NCBI GenBank assembly: GCA_964618895.1 | Contig: CAZUDO010000062.1 | Location: forward strand, 1 to 40,571 | DNA from: CAZUDO01 sp964618895 | Lineage (GTDB): Bacteria; Desulfobacterota; Binatia; DP-6 | DNA length: 40,571 nt | Direction of reading: 5' to 3' | Shown: positions 23,276 to 30,955 of the stretch, piece after piece | Layout: each line of letters opens with the position of its first letter | Position numbering within the stretch: the stretch's first letter is position 1 | Program-made: the position numbers and the translations under genes | The notes under the pieces: generated by a model | The model's input: only the letters and a program-made list of their open reading frames with translations | Told to the model about the DNA's origin: nothing | Database searches by the model: none

Positions 23276-23962
23276 ATGGCTGACCAGGGGTCGCACCGCG
23301 GCGGCTCCGTGTTCGGCATGCGCGGGCTGGTGCCGTCGCTGGTGGTGTCCTTCGTGGCGCACGGGCTCGTGCTCGCCGTCCTCGTGTCCGCCGTGCGTCC
23401 GTTGGTGAGCCCGGTGCGCATCTTCCCCGTGTCGCTCGTCGACGACCCGGGGAGCGCGGGCGACGGCACGCCGGGGGAGGGCAGCGCCCCGGCCGCGGCG
23501 CCCGTCCCGGTGGTCCCGCCGCGACGGCCGGCTCCGGCGCCGCGGCGCACCGTCCGTCCGGCACCGGCGGCGGGTGACGTTGCCAATGCCACGCCCGGTC
23601 CCGCTGAGGGCGTCGGGTCCGCCGGCACCGGCACGGGGGACGGCAGCGGCGGCGCGGGAGGGGGGGCCGGCGCGGCCTACGGCACCAACCCCCCGCCGCC
23701 CTATCCGCTGGTTGCCCGCCGCCTCGGGATGCAGGGGCTGGTCGAGCTCGACGTGCTGGTCAGCGCCGACGGCCGCGCCGCCGACGTGCGCATCCGCCGA
23801 TCGTCCGGGTTCCCGGCGCTCGACGCGGCGGCGCTCACGACAGTGCGCGAGCGCTGGCGCTTCGTCCCCGCGCGCCGTGGCGCCGCCGCCATCGAAAGCC
23901 GCGTCACCGTGCCGATCGTGTTCCGGCTGGACGGCGTCGAGACCGGCGAGCCGCGCGGGTAG
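23276..23962 (+). CDS. tonB: TonB-family energy transducer
   Basis: A 228-residue TonB-like protein started at ATG 23276 (GTG 23249 and ATG 23318 are in-frame alternatives). One membrane helix near the N-terminus (VPSLVVSFVAHGLVLAVLV, about 17-40) includes the conserved Ser-His positions used to couple to ExbB/ExbD. A Pro/Ala-rich periplasmic stretch follows (about 60-135), then the C-terminal TonB domain: PPPPYPLVARRLGMQGLVEL, SADGRAADVRIRRSSGFP and RERWRFVPAR. It would power an outer-membrane receptor. No ExbB, ExbD or receptor is encoded in this window, so the partners lie elsewhere. The next gene starts 5 bases downstream. Confidence 0.9.
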   Translation: MADQGSHRGGSVFGMRGLVPSLVVSFVAHGLVLAVLVSAVRPLVSPVRIFPVSLVDDPGSAGDGTPGEGSAPAAAPVPVVPPRRPAPAPRRTVRPAPAAGDVANATPGPAEGVGSAGTGTGDGSGGAGGGAGAAYGTNPPPPYPLVARRLGMQGLVELDVLVSADGRAADVRIRRSSGFPALDAAALTTVRERWRFVPARRGAAAIESRVTVPIVFRLDGVETGEPRG

Positions 23963-23967
23963 GGGGC

Positions 23968-24687
23968 GTGCCCTCGCTCGGAGACTCCGTCGAGCGACGG
24001 GTCGAGTTCGTCGCGCGCATCGAAACGCTCGCCGGACCACTGCACCAGCGCACCGTGCTCGACCTTGGTTGCGGCCGGCACGCACTCTGGTCGCGTGCGT
24101 ATGCGGCCCGCGGCGCCCGCGTGGTCGGCCTCGAGCTCGATCCGGCGCGCTGCCGGGAAGCCGTTGGCCGTCTGGCCGCGTCCCCACCCGCGCCGCCCGG
24201 TCGCGTGCTCGGCGTGCTGCGCGGGAACGGCGAGCATCTGCCGCTCGCCAGCGCGTCGGTGGTCTTCGTGCACTGCGCCCAGGTGCTCGAGCACGTGGCC
24301 AGCCCGCGCGAGTTCCTGGCCGAGCTGCGGCGCGTGCTCGTGCCCGGCGGGCACGCCTACCTGACCGCGATCAACCGCTTCGCCTTCCGCGACCCCCATT
24401 TCGGCGTCCGCGGCGTGAACTGGATGCCGCGCCGTCTCGGCGATCGCGTGCTCGGGTGGCTCGCTGCGGAGAATCCCGAGGGCGGCCAGTCGCTGGCGCG
24501 CATGCACTACTTCACCCGCGCCGGCTTCCGCCGCCTGTGCGCCAGCACGGGTCTCGAGGTGGTCGCCGACCTGAAGCGGGCCGAACGCCGCGCCCGCCAC
24601 GGCGCCGTCGGGGCGTGGGTGGCCACGGTGTGGGGCGACACCGTCCGCAGCGCGGCCTTCCATCTGGTGGTGCGCCGACCCCGCTAG
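23968..24687 (+). CDS. Class I SAM-dependent methyltransferase
   Basis: A 239-residue cytoplasmic methyltransferase of the methyltransf_11 type. Motif I is VLDLGCGRHAL (about residues 31-41), then VVGLELDPARCREA, NGEHLPLASASVVFVHCAQV and LRRVLVPGGHAYLTAIN, all in the usual order. The C-terminal half has FAFRDPHFG and MHYFTRAGFRRLCASTGL, typical of small-molecule or lipid/quinone-type enzymes. Start GTG 23968 lies 5 bases after the tonB stop, so the two are likely co-transcribed. The substrate is unknown. The gene ends 36 bases before the promoter of the TetR unit. Confidence 0.9.
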   Translation: MPSLGDSVERRVEFVARIETLAGPLHQRTVLDLGCGRHALWSRAYAARGARVVGLELDPARCREAVGRLAASPPAPPGRVLGVLRGNGEHLPLASASVVFVHCAQVLEHVASPREFLAELRRVLVPGGHAYLTAINRFAFRDPHFGVRGVNWMPRRLGDRVLGWLAAENPEGGQSLARMHYFTRAGFRRLCASTGLEVVADLKRAERRARHGAVGAWVATVWGDTVRSAAFHLVVRRPR

Positions 24688-24723
24688 GGCGCACCGCGTC
24701 ATGCTCCGGGGCCGCTCTTTTCC

Positions 24724-24753
24724 TTGACAGGGCCCAGACGACCCGAGTACCCG
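24724..24753 (+). promoter_or_regulatory. Promoter of the TetR unit
   Basis: A T-rich stretch, TTGACA at 24724-24729, 18 bases, TACCCG at 24748-24753. The -35 is a perfect consensus. The -10 overlaps the palindromic operator, as expected for an autorepressed regulator. Confidence 0.5.
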
Positions 24754-24770
24754 TACCGCTCGGTACAGGT
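24749..24770. promoter_or_regulatory. Likely TetR-type operator
   Basis: A 22-bp near-perfect palindrome. The core is GTACCG-CT-CGGTAC (24753-24766), flanked by ACC and GGT arms with one mismatched pair between. It sits over the -10 and start region, ending two bases before the TetR ATG at 24773. Size and position fit a dimeric TetR repressor that controls its own promoter. Confidence 0.7.
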
Positions 24771-24772
24771 GG

Positions 24773-25426
24773 ATGACCGGACTCGCGCACGCCCTGCAGG
24801 CCCCCGCCGCCGGCGACGACGTCCGGGGCCGGATTCTCGATGCGGCCGAGCTGCTGTTCGCCGAGCGCGGCTACGTCGGCGCCACGACCCGACTGATTGC
24901 GCACCAGGCCGGCATCCAGAAGCGGATGCTGTTCTACTACTATCCCAACAAAGAAGCGCTCTACCGCGCTGTCCTCGAGCGCATCGTCACCTCGCTGGTC
25001 GACATCCATCGCCAGTTCCGCGACGACCCGGGCCCGATCGGGCTGGCCGAGGCCGTGGGCGGCATCACGATGTTCGTCGCCGCCCGCCCCGCCGCCTTGC
25101 GCGTGCTGGTGCGCGAGATCATGGACGACGGCCCGTATCTCGCCGATCTGGCGCGCGAGCATCTGGGTCCGCTGTTCGCGCGCGGCGCCGACGAAGTGCG
25201 GCGCAACATGACGGCCGGGATCTTCCGGCCGGCCGACCCCATGCAGGTGCTGATGAACGTCGGCGGGGTGACGCTCTACTACTTCTTGATGATCCCGCTC
25301 CTGGACCTGGTGTGGGATCGCGATCCGCTCGCCCCGGAGACGCTGGCCGACCGGGCGGCCGCGGTCCAGGACCTGCTCATGCACGGGCTCGCCGGGCCTG
25401 CGCTCCAGGGAGGAATGCCGTCATGA
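24773..25426 (+). CDS. TetR-family transcriptional regulator
   Basis: A 217-residue TetR protein. The N-terminal helix-turn-helix (about 18-62) reads RGRILDAAELLFAERGYVGA, then TTRLIAHQAGIQKRMLFYYY and PNKEALYRAVLERI, the canonical pattern. The C-terminal half is a ligand-binding helical bundle (VREIMDDGPYLADLAREHLG; FLMIPLLDLVWDRDPL). A palindromic operator lies immediately upstream, so autoregulation is likely. The stop overlaps the ATG of the next gene (ATGA at 25423), coupling regulator translation to the 1258-residue secreted protein. The inducer may therefore be related to the substrate or state sensed by that protein. Confidence 0.94.
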   Translation: MTGLAHALQAPAAGDDVRGRILDAAELLFAERGYVGATTRLIAHQAGIQKRMLFYYYPNKEALYRAVLERIVTSLVDIHRQFRDDPGPIGLAEAVGGITMFVAARPAALRVLVREIMDDGPYLADLAREHLGPLFARGADEVRRNMTAGIFRPADPMQVLMNVGGVTLYYFLMIPLLDLVWDRDPLAPETLADRAAAVQDLLMHGLAGPALQGGMPS

Positions 25427-28400
25427 CGTGCCGGATGCTCGTTGTCGTCGCGCTTGCCGTCGTATGGGCGGGTACGGTGTTCGCCGGTCCGACCCGGTCG
25501 AGCCCGATCGCCGTCGGCGCGGACGGCGCCGTGTTCGTCGTCAACCCCGACTCCGACTCGGTGGCGCGGCTGGTCATCGGGGCGTCCTCGACCCGTCTGG
25601 AAGCGGCGGTCGGCCGCTACCCGCGCACGCTCGCCCTCGCCGGCGGCTATGTCTTCGTCACCGCGCAGGGGAGCGACGCCGTCTGGCGTCTCGACCAGGC
25701 CGACCTCGGCAACACGCGCTCCCGCGACCTCGGCGTCGGCTGCGCCCCGTACGGCGTCACGGCCACCCCGAACGGCGACCGGGTGATCGTCACCTGTCAG
25801 GGCTCCCGCCGGGTCGTGATCCTCGACCCGAGCCTCGACGTGCGCGCCACCCTCGCGCTCGACTGGCCGAACCCGCGCGCCATCGCCGTGTCGAGCGACG
25901 GCGGGCGGGCGTACGTGGCCCACTTCCTCACCGAGGAGCCGGGCACGGACGCCCACGTGACCGTCGTCGACGTGCCCAATCAAGCCGTGGCGACGGTGTG
26001 GAACATCGCTGCCGACACCACCACCTGCGAGAACCAGAACGCGGGGCAGGGCATCCTGAACCTCATCTCCACCATCGCGCTGATCCCCGACGGCGCCCCG
26101 GCCGAGGTCGCGGGGCAGGTGTGGATCGGCGGCACGCAGCAGAACGTCATCAGCAAGGGGCTGTTCGAGCGCAGCTCGTTCTTCGCCGACAAGCCGGGCG
26201 CGGCGATGTTCTCGTTCCTCTACAAGCCGCTGCTCGAAGGCGGCGGCAGCCGCAACATCTACAAGGCGTCATTCCACGACATCACCCGCTTCGGCATCCT
26301 GAAGCTCGACGCGGCCAGCGGGCAGCAGGTGGGCAAGATCGACGTCGACGAGGCCAACCACGCCACCGACCTGGCCTTCTCGCCCGACGGCGTAGCGGCG
26401 TACGTGGTCGACCAGATGTTCAACAGCTACCACATTTTCAACACCGTGCGCGGGCAGAAGCGCGAGGACGTGACCACGCTGTTCGCCGGGCCGTCGCGTT
26501 TCGGCGAGGGCGGCGAGGAGGACGACAAGCCGTGCGTCCCCGACGCGCTCACGCCGGTCGTCTCCGAGCGGCCGTATCGCCTGCAGCCGCAGGCGCAGAT
26601 CACCACCATCGACGGCTACGACCCGGCGGACACGACCGGGGCCAAGGTGCTGACCGGCGTCGAGTTCGACACCGTCGCGTACATGACCACCACGCCGCCG
26701 GTGTCGCGCATGACCCGGGTCGCCGACGGCATTGGGACGGCGCCAATCGGCGTCGCAGTGTCGCCGGACGGGCGCACGGTATACGTCGCCAACTACCTGG
26801 CACGGAACGTCGTCCCGACCGCCGCGGCGCTGCCGCTCGACCCGGGCGGCAAGCCCGAGAACCTGCGCTGCTCCAACGACATCAGCCGGCGGTGCGGGAC
26901 CAGCAACCACTGCGTCGGCGGCGTCGGCTCGTGCAATCACCCCGGAGGCGCGGCGTGCACCGGCGATGCCGACTGCGGCAACAACGGCCCGTGCGTGCAG
27001 AGCCAGGACTGCATCCCGCTCATGGTCGGCCAGCCGGTGCCGAGCACCGCAGCGTGCGATCCGCAGAACCCCGTTCCCCCCTGCGACCCGGTCACGCCGG
27101 CCATCCTCGACGGCAAGATCCTGTTCAACACCGCGGCGCGTGACTCGAGCACGCCGAACGGCATCGGCCTCGGACGCGCGGCGCCGCTCTACAACCAGAT
27201 CGACCGGGTGTGTGCCAACAACGGCGCGACGATGTGCACCGACCACGCCGAGTGCGGCGTGTGCGCCAACAGCCCGGCCACGCCGTGCCACGTGAGCGCC
27301 GACTGTGGCGGGGGGCGCTGCGTCACCAAGACGCGCTTCTGCTCCAACAACCGCACCAAGCGCTGCGCCGCCGACCGCGATTGCCCGGGCGGGACGTGCG
27401 AGAACGCCAATCCGTCGTACTGCTCGAACGACTACGCCCGGACGTGCGCCGGGGACGGCGATTGCGCCGCCGGCGGTACCTGCGGCGAGGCGACGTGCAG
27501 CATCTCCACCAACCTGCCGGGGACGGTCACCAGCGTGTCGCACGACGCGTCGTACGTGACCTGTACCGGCTGTCACGCCGACTTCGGCGGGCAGGACGGC
27601 CGTACCTGGGACTTCGCCCAGTTCGGCGCGTCGCTGCGCAACACGATGGACCTGCGCGGTCGCGCCGGCTTCGCGCCCGGCACCTGCGAGGGCGGCCCGC
27701 GCGCCGGGCAGCAGTGCTCGTTCGACGCCGACTGCCACCAGTGCACGCTCGACAACGCCACCACGCCGCCCCGCATGAGCTGTGAAGAAGCGTACTTCTG
27801 TCGTGCCAACCCCGCGCAGGTGCCGTCCCACATCACCGACCCGGACGACCGCAAGCGCTGGTTCAACCCCATGCTCACCGTGCACTGGAACGGCGACCGC
27901 GACGAGGTGGAGGATTTCGAGCACACCTACCGCCAGCTCATGGGCGCCGGCGACTGCGACGGCCTCGAGGACAAGCGCGACACCTGCCTCGGCGGACTCA
28001 TCCAGCGCAGCACCTACAGCTCGAGCGACCCGGCGGACGTCGATCGCGACCTGGGCCGCCCCAACCGGAACATCGTCGGCCCCAAGACCGGACGCATCGT
28101 CGGTATCCGGCTGACGCACATGGCCGACTTCGTCTACTCGCTCACCGCGTTCCCGAAGAACCCGAATCCGCCCACCGACGCGGCGGCGGAACGCGGGCGG
28201 AAGCTCTTCAACGACCCCGCCACGCAGTGCGCCAACTGCCACAACGGTGGTCCTGGCCCCGGCCGGCAGTTCTTCTCCAACAAGGGTCCCACGGCGGGCT
28301 TCGACCCCAATCGGCCAGCCGGTGCTGACGGCAACAACCCCTTCGTGCGGAACGACGTGGGCACCGCCAACGTCTTCGACGAGACCGACCCGGACCAGAT

Positions 28401-29199
28401 CGCCACCGCCAACCAGAGTGCCCAGAACCCCAATATCCCCATTCCCGGTAAGCGCGGCCGGCTCGGCGACTACGTCACACCCGTGCTGAACGACCTGTGG
28501 AACACGGCGCCCTACCTCCACGACGGCAGCGCGCCGACGCTCCTCGACGTGGTGCGCCCCTGCGACGACGGGGTCGACGACTGCAACAAGCCCGGCCGCG
28601 GGCGCAACATCCGCAATCGTCACGGCGTGACCGACATCCTCACGCCGCAGCAGCTGAACGACCTGGTGGCGTTCCAGAACGCGCTCACCCTCGGCACCAT
28701 CGTCGGCACCAACGAGCGCGTCCTCACCTCCGGGGCGATGACGCTCTCTCGGTTGATGGTCAAGTTCGGCAAGCCGCGCCGGCGGTCGGGTGCGGCGCGG
28801 GCCGGTGGCCGCGACAGCTTTGCGCTCCGGGGCCGGCTCACGGCCCAGTCCGCGGTCGACCCGGTACAGGGACTCGTCCTGTCGCTCGCCACCCCCGCCG
28901 GCCCGGCGCTCGAGATATTCAGCCGCCCGGTGACGCTCCGCGGCCGCGGCCGCCGGTTCGGCGGGCGGTCGACGGCGGGCGGGGGCGTGGTGGTGGTCGG
29001 TCTCAAGCAGACCGGCAGCGGCGAGTTCCGCCTGAGCGTCAAGGGGAAGAAGCTCGACCTGACCGCCCTCAACACGGAGCGCGGCGATCCGCGCAGCCGC
29101 GACCTGCGCGTAGGCGTCGAGATCGGCCAGGCGACGTTCGCGCGCGGGCGGAACCTGGTCGGCAAGAAGCGCGTCTTCAAACTCACCCGGCGGGACTGA
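25423..29199 (+). CDS. Large secreted beta-propeller / Cys-rich / di-heme-peroxidase-like protein
   Basis: A 1258-residue exported protein, ATG 25423 overlapping the tetR stop. Signal peptide about 1-22. Residues about 25-470 contain YVTN/NHL-type propeller blades (AVFVVNPDSDSVARL, GVTATPNGDRVIV, AIAVSSDGGRAYVA, GVAVSPDGRTVYVANYL). Residues about 480-700 hold many short four-Cys repeats, such as CSNNRTKRCAADRDCPGGTC. A heme motif CTGCH (714-718) and a second, CANCH (936-940), follow. The latter precedes NDLWNTAPYLHDGSAPTLLD, a block characteristic of di-heme cytochrome-c peroxidase/MauG-like proteins. Residues about 1130-1258 form a beta domain with LSVKGKKLDLTAL. Probably an extracellular peroxidase-like or electron-transfer protein. 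The long Cys-rich insert between propeller and hemes is unusual. Confidence 0.83.
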   Translation: MTCRMLVVVALAVVWAGTVFAGPTRSSPIAVGADGAVFVVNPDSDSVARLVIGASSTRLEAAVGRYPRTLALAGGYVFVTAQGSDAVWRLDQADLGNTRSRDLGVGCAPYGVTATPNGDRVIVTCQGSRRVVILDPSLDVRATLALDWPNPRAIAVSSDGGRAYVAHFLTEEPGTDAHVTVVDVPNQAVATVWNIAADTTTCENQNAGQGILNLISTIALIPDGAPAEVAGQVWIGGTQQNVISKGLFERSSFFADKPGAAMFSFLYKPLLEGGGSRNIYKASFHDITRFGILKLDAASGQQVGKIDVDEANHATDLAFSPDGVAAYVVDQMFNSYHIFNTVRGQKREDVTTLFAGPSRFGEGGEEDDKPCVPDALTPVVSERPYRLQPQAQITTIDGYDPADTTGAKVLTGVEFDTVAYMTTTPPVSRMTRVADGIGTAPIGVAVSPDGRTVYVANYLARNVVPTAAALPLDPGGKPENLRCSNDISRRCGTSNHCVGGVGSCNHPGGAACTGDADCGNNGPCVQSQDCIPLMVGQPVPSTAACDPQNPVPPCDPVTPAILDGKILFNTAARDSSTPNGIGLGRAAPLYNQIDRVCANNGATMCTDHAECGVCANSPATPCHVSADCGGGRCVTKTRFCSNNRTKRCAADRDCPGGTCENANPSYCSNDYARTCAGDGDCAAGGTCGEATCSISTNLPGTVTSVSHDASYVTCTGCHADFGGQDGRTWDFAQFGASLRNTMDLRGRAGFAPGTCEGGPRAGQQCSFDADCHQCTLDNATTPPRMSCEEAYFCRANPAQVPSHITDPDDRKRWFNPMLTVHWNGDRDEVEDFEHTYRQLMGAGDCDGLEDKRDTCLGGLIQRSTYSSSDPADVDRDLGRPNRNIVGPKTGRIVGIRLTHMADFVYSLTAFPKNPNPPTDAAAERGRKLFNDPATQCANCHNGGPGPGRQFFSNKGPTAGFDPNRPAGADGNNPFVRNDVGTANVFDETDPDQIATANQSAQNPNIPIPGKRGRLGDYVTPVLNDLWNTAPYLHDGSAPTLLDVVRPCDDGVDDCNKPGRGRNIRNRHGVTDILTPQQLNDLVAFQNALTLGTIVGTNERVLTSGAMTLSRLMVKFGKPRRRSGAARAGGRDSFALRGRLTAQSAVDPVQGLVLSLATPAGPALEIFSRPVTLRGRGRRFGGRSTAGGGVVVVGLKQTGSGEFRLSVKGKKLDLTALNTERGDPRSRDLRVGVEIGQATFARGRNLVGKKRVFKLTRRD

Positions 29200-29221
29200 C
29201 GCCGGCCTCAGGGAGCGATCC

Positions 29222-30469
29222 ATGACGAAGCGGCATTCGGTGATGCTCGTGCTGGTGGGGCTGGTGACGACGGCGCGGTTCGCGGTGGCGGCCCCGGTGG
29301 CAGGAACGTGCGTGGTGAAGAATTTCTTCAACACGTTGTACGGTGGGGTCCAGGGGCAAGACATCTCCCCCGACAGCCGGCCGAAGTTCCCCATCGCGGG
29401 CGTGTCTGGACTCGCCCTGCCGGTCGAGATCGACGCCCAAGCGGGGACGATCGCGTTCGACCGGACGCGGTTCGAGACCGGGACGTTCTCGATCAGCGGT
29501 GTCAGCAACACGCTCACCCTGTTCGGCTCGGTCACCGGCAAGATCGGCACCGATGAGGTCGACACCACCCTCAGCGTGCCGGCGGTCATCCGCGGCACGA
29601 TCGATGCCGGCGGAAACGTCACGCTGCCGGACTTCGAGGCCGTCTTCCAGACGGCGATCGCGCCCGATGCGATCGTGCCGATCGCCCCGACGCTGAGCAC
29701 CGGACTCGGGGAAACGGTCCTCAACGGCGTGGTTCAGACAGAGGGGGTCCCACTCGACTTCTCCACCGGCCTGCTGACCCTGGAAGGTCATGTGACGGCC
29801 ACGAAGGTGCCGGTCGTCACGACCGTGGTCACTGGGATGCGGTTCACGTGTCAGCTGAACCCCATCCCTGCGCAGAGCGACCTGCCGAAGGCGCCGCAGC
29901 TCACGAAAGTGGCCGGGGTCGCCCGCGTGGCGGCATCGCTCGCGGACGGGGACAAGGGGGACACGCTGGTGCTGAAGGCCAAGCTGGCGGCCGGGAAGAC
30001 GCCGCTCCCCGTGGACGGGACCGCCGACGTGTTCGTGCAGATTGCCACGCCCGAGCGGCATCTCGCGCTGCTGCTGGTGCGCGCCGGGGAGTTCCGCGTC
30101 AAGGGCAGTCGCATCTCCGCGCAGCGCGACGACACGTGCGTGAAGAAGAAAGGCGCCGAGACCGGCACGTGTCGTTTGCCGCGCGACCTCGGGTGCAAGG
30201 ACGCCAGCGATTGCGGGAAGTTCGACAAGATCGACCTGGACGTCGTCCTCGGCCGGAAGGGCGACGCTACCGCCAAGTCCGTCCTGGGGGGCACCATCGC
30301 CCTCACCAAGCGCGGCGCTCTCAGCGTGAAGGCGCAGGGCCTCGATCTGAGCGCCCTGCAGGGCACGGTCACGGTCAGTGTGCAGGTGGGCACCCAGTAC
30401 GTGAGCGCGCCGGTCACCGTGTCGGGCACGGGCTCGGTGCGGCGCCTGAAGAGCCCTCAGCGGCGGTAG
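29222..30469 (+). CDS. Secreted two-domain beta protein
   Basis: A 415-residue exported protein 22 bases after the large cytochrome-like gene (AGGGAGCG before ATG 29222). Signal peptide about 1-23. Domain 1 (about 25-205) is beta-rich with little Cys (GTFSISGVSNTLTLFGSVTG). Domain 2 (about 225-415) begins DTLVLKAKLAAGKTPLPVDG, carries a four-Cys insert (DDTCVKKKGAETGTCR, then GCKDASDCG) and ends LSVKAQGLDLSALQGTVTVS. This ending matches the C-terminal module of the preceding protein (LSVKGKKLDLTAL). Likely the same operon and compartment. No catalytic motif is visible; an accessory, adhesive or structural role is possible. Confidence 0.78.
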   Translation: MTKRHSVMLVLVGLVTTARFAVAAPVAGTCVVKNFFNTLYGGVQGQDISPDSRPKFPIAGVSGLALPVEIDAQAGTIAFDRTRFETGTFSISGVSNTLTLFGSVTGKIGTDEVDTTLSVPAVIRGTIDAGGNVTLPDFEAVFQTAIAPDAIVPIAPTLSTGLGETVLNGVVQTEGVPLDFSTGLLTLEGHVTATKVPVVTTVVTGMRFTCQLNPIPAQSDLPKAPQLTKVAGVARVAASLADGDKGDTLVLKAKLAAGKTPLPVDGTADVFVQIATPERHLALLLVRAGEFRVKGSRISAQRDDTCVKKKGAETGTCRLPRDLGCKDASDCGKFDKIDLDVVLGRKGDATAKSVLGGTIALTKRGALSVKAQGLDLSALQGTVTVSVQVGTQYVSAPVTVSGTGSVRRLKSPQRR

Positions 30470-30747
30470 ATGCGGCAGTCGTAGAGCGCGTGCAACTCTT
30501 CGTAGAGGCGCTGCCGATCGGGCTGGCTCATCCCGGGCAGGACGCCCAGCAGCCGGGGGAGGGTGAGCGGAGCCTCGGCGGTAGCGGTGGCATTCGGCCC
30601 AAGGGGCGGATGACTCGCCGGTGCCAGGCCCGTCCCGTCGCACAGGGGGCAGGGGTCGGGGGCGCCGGGGTCCACATCAGGGTCGCTCCAGAGCCCGCTG
30701 CCCTCGCAGAACCCGCATACGGGCTGGTGATTCCGGGAGTGGTTCAC
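30457..30747 (-). CDS. Small CxxCxGxG zinc-ribbon protein
   Basis: About 96 residues from GTG 30747 (an in-frame start farther upstream at 30828 exists but adds an atypical segment). Two CxxCxGxG knuckles, CGFCEGSGLW and CPLCDGTG, match the DnaJ/HSP40-type zinc-binding fold, here with only two knuckles (one zinc site). The C-terminal half is helical (LPGMSQPDRQRLYEELHALY). It overlaps the 3' end of the convergent secreted gene by 13 bases. Similar small proteins exist but have no agreed function; chaperone-like or regulatory roles are possible. Confidence 0.6.
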   Translation of the reverse strand: MNHSRNHQPVCGFCEGSGLWSDPDVDPGAPDPCPLCDGTGLAPASHPPLGPNATATAEAPLTLPRLLGVLPGMSQPDRQRLYEELHALYDCRIYRR

Positions 30748-30843
30748 TGGGCGTGCTCCCCGCGCCGGAGTATCCGCTCGGGCCAGGGGGAGGTCAAGGC
30801 GATTCTGGTCGCGCGGGAGACCGCGCAAAGCGCAAATTTTTCG

Positions 30844-30873
30844 TTGACAAGGCCTAGCCCAAAGGTCTATCCG
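30844..30873 (+). promoter_or_regulatory. Candidate promoter of the TSP3 gene
   Basis: AT-rich AAATTTTTCG precedes TTGACA (30844-30849), 18 bases, then TATCCG (30868-30873). This is the strongest AT-rich context in the area. It is 82 bases upstream of ATG 30956. Confidence 0.5.
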
Positions 30874-30955
30874 ACGTTAGTCCCGGTGCGTCCACGCGCC
30901 GGTCGTATCGTTTTCATCGTCGCAGATAGCCGCCCTGTTGCGAAGGGGGATGGTC

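Noticed and set aside
26269..29724. Minus-strand open frame of about 1150 codons antisense to the large secreted protein
   Set aside because: No motif, compositionally biased, and fully overlapped by a gene with clear signal peptide, heme motifs and repeats.
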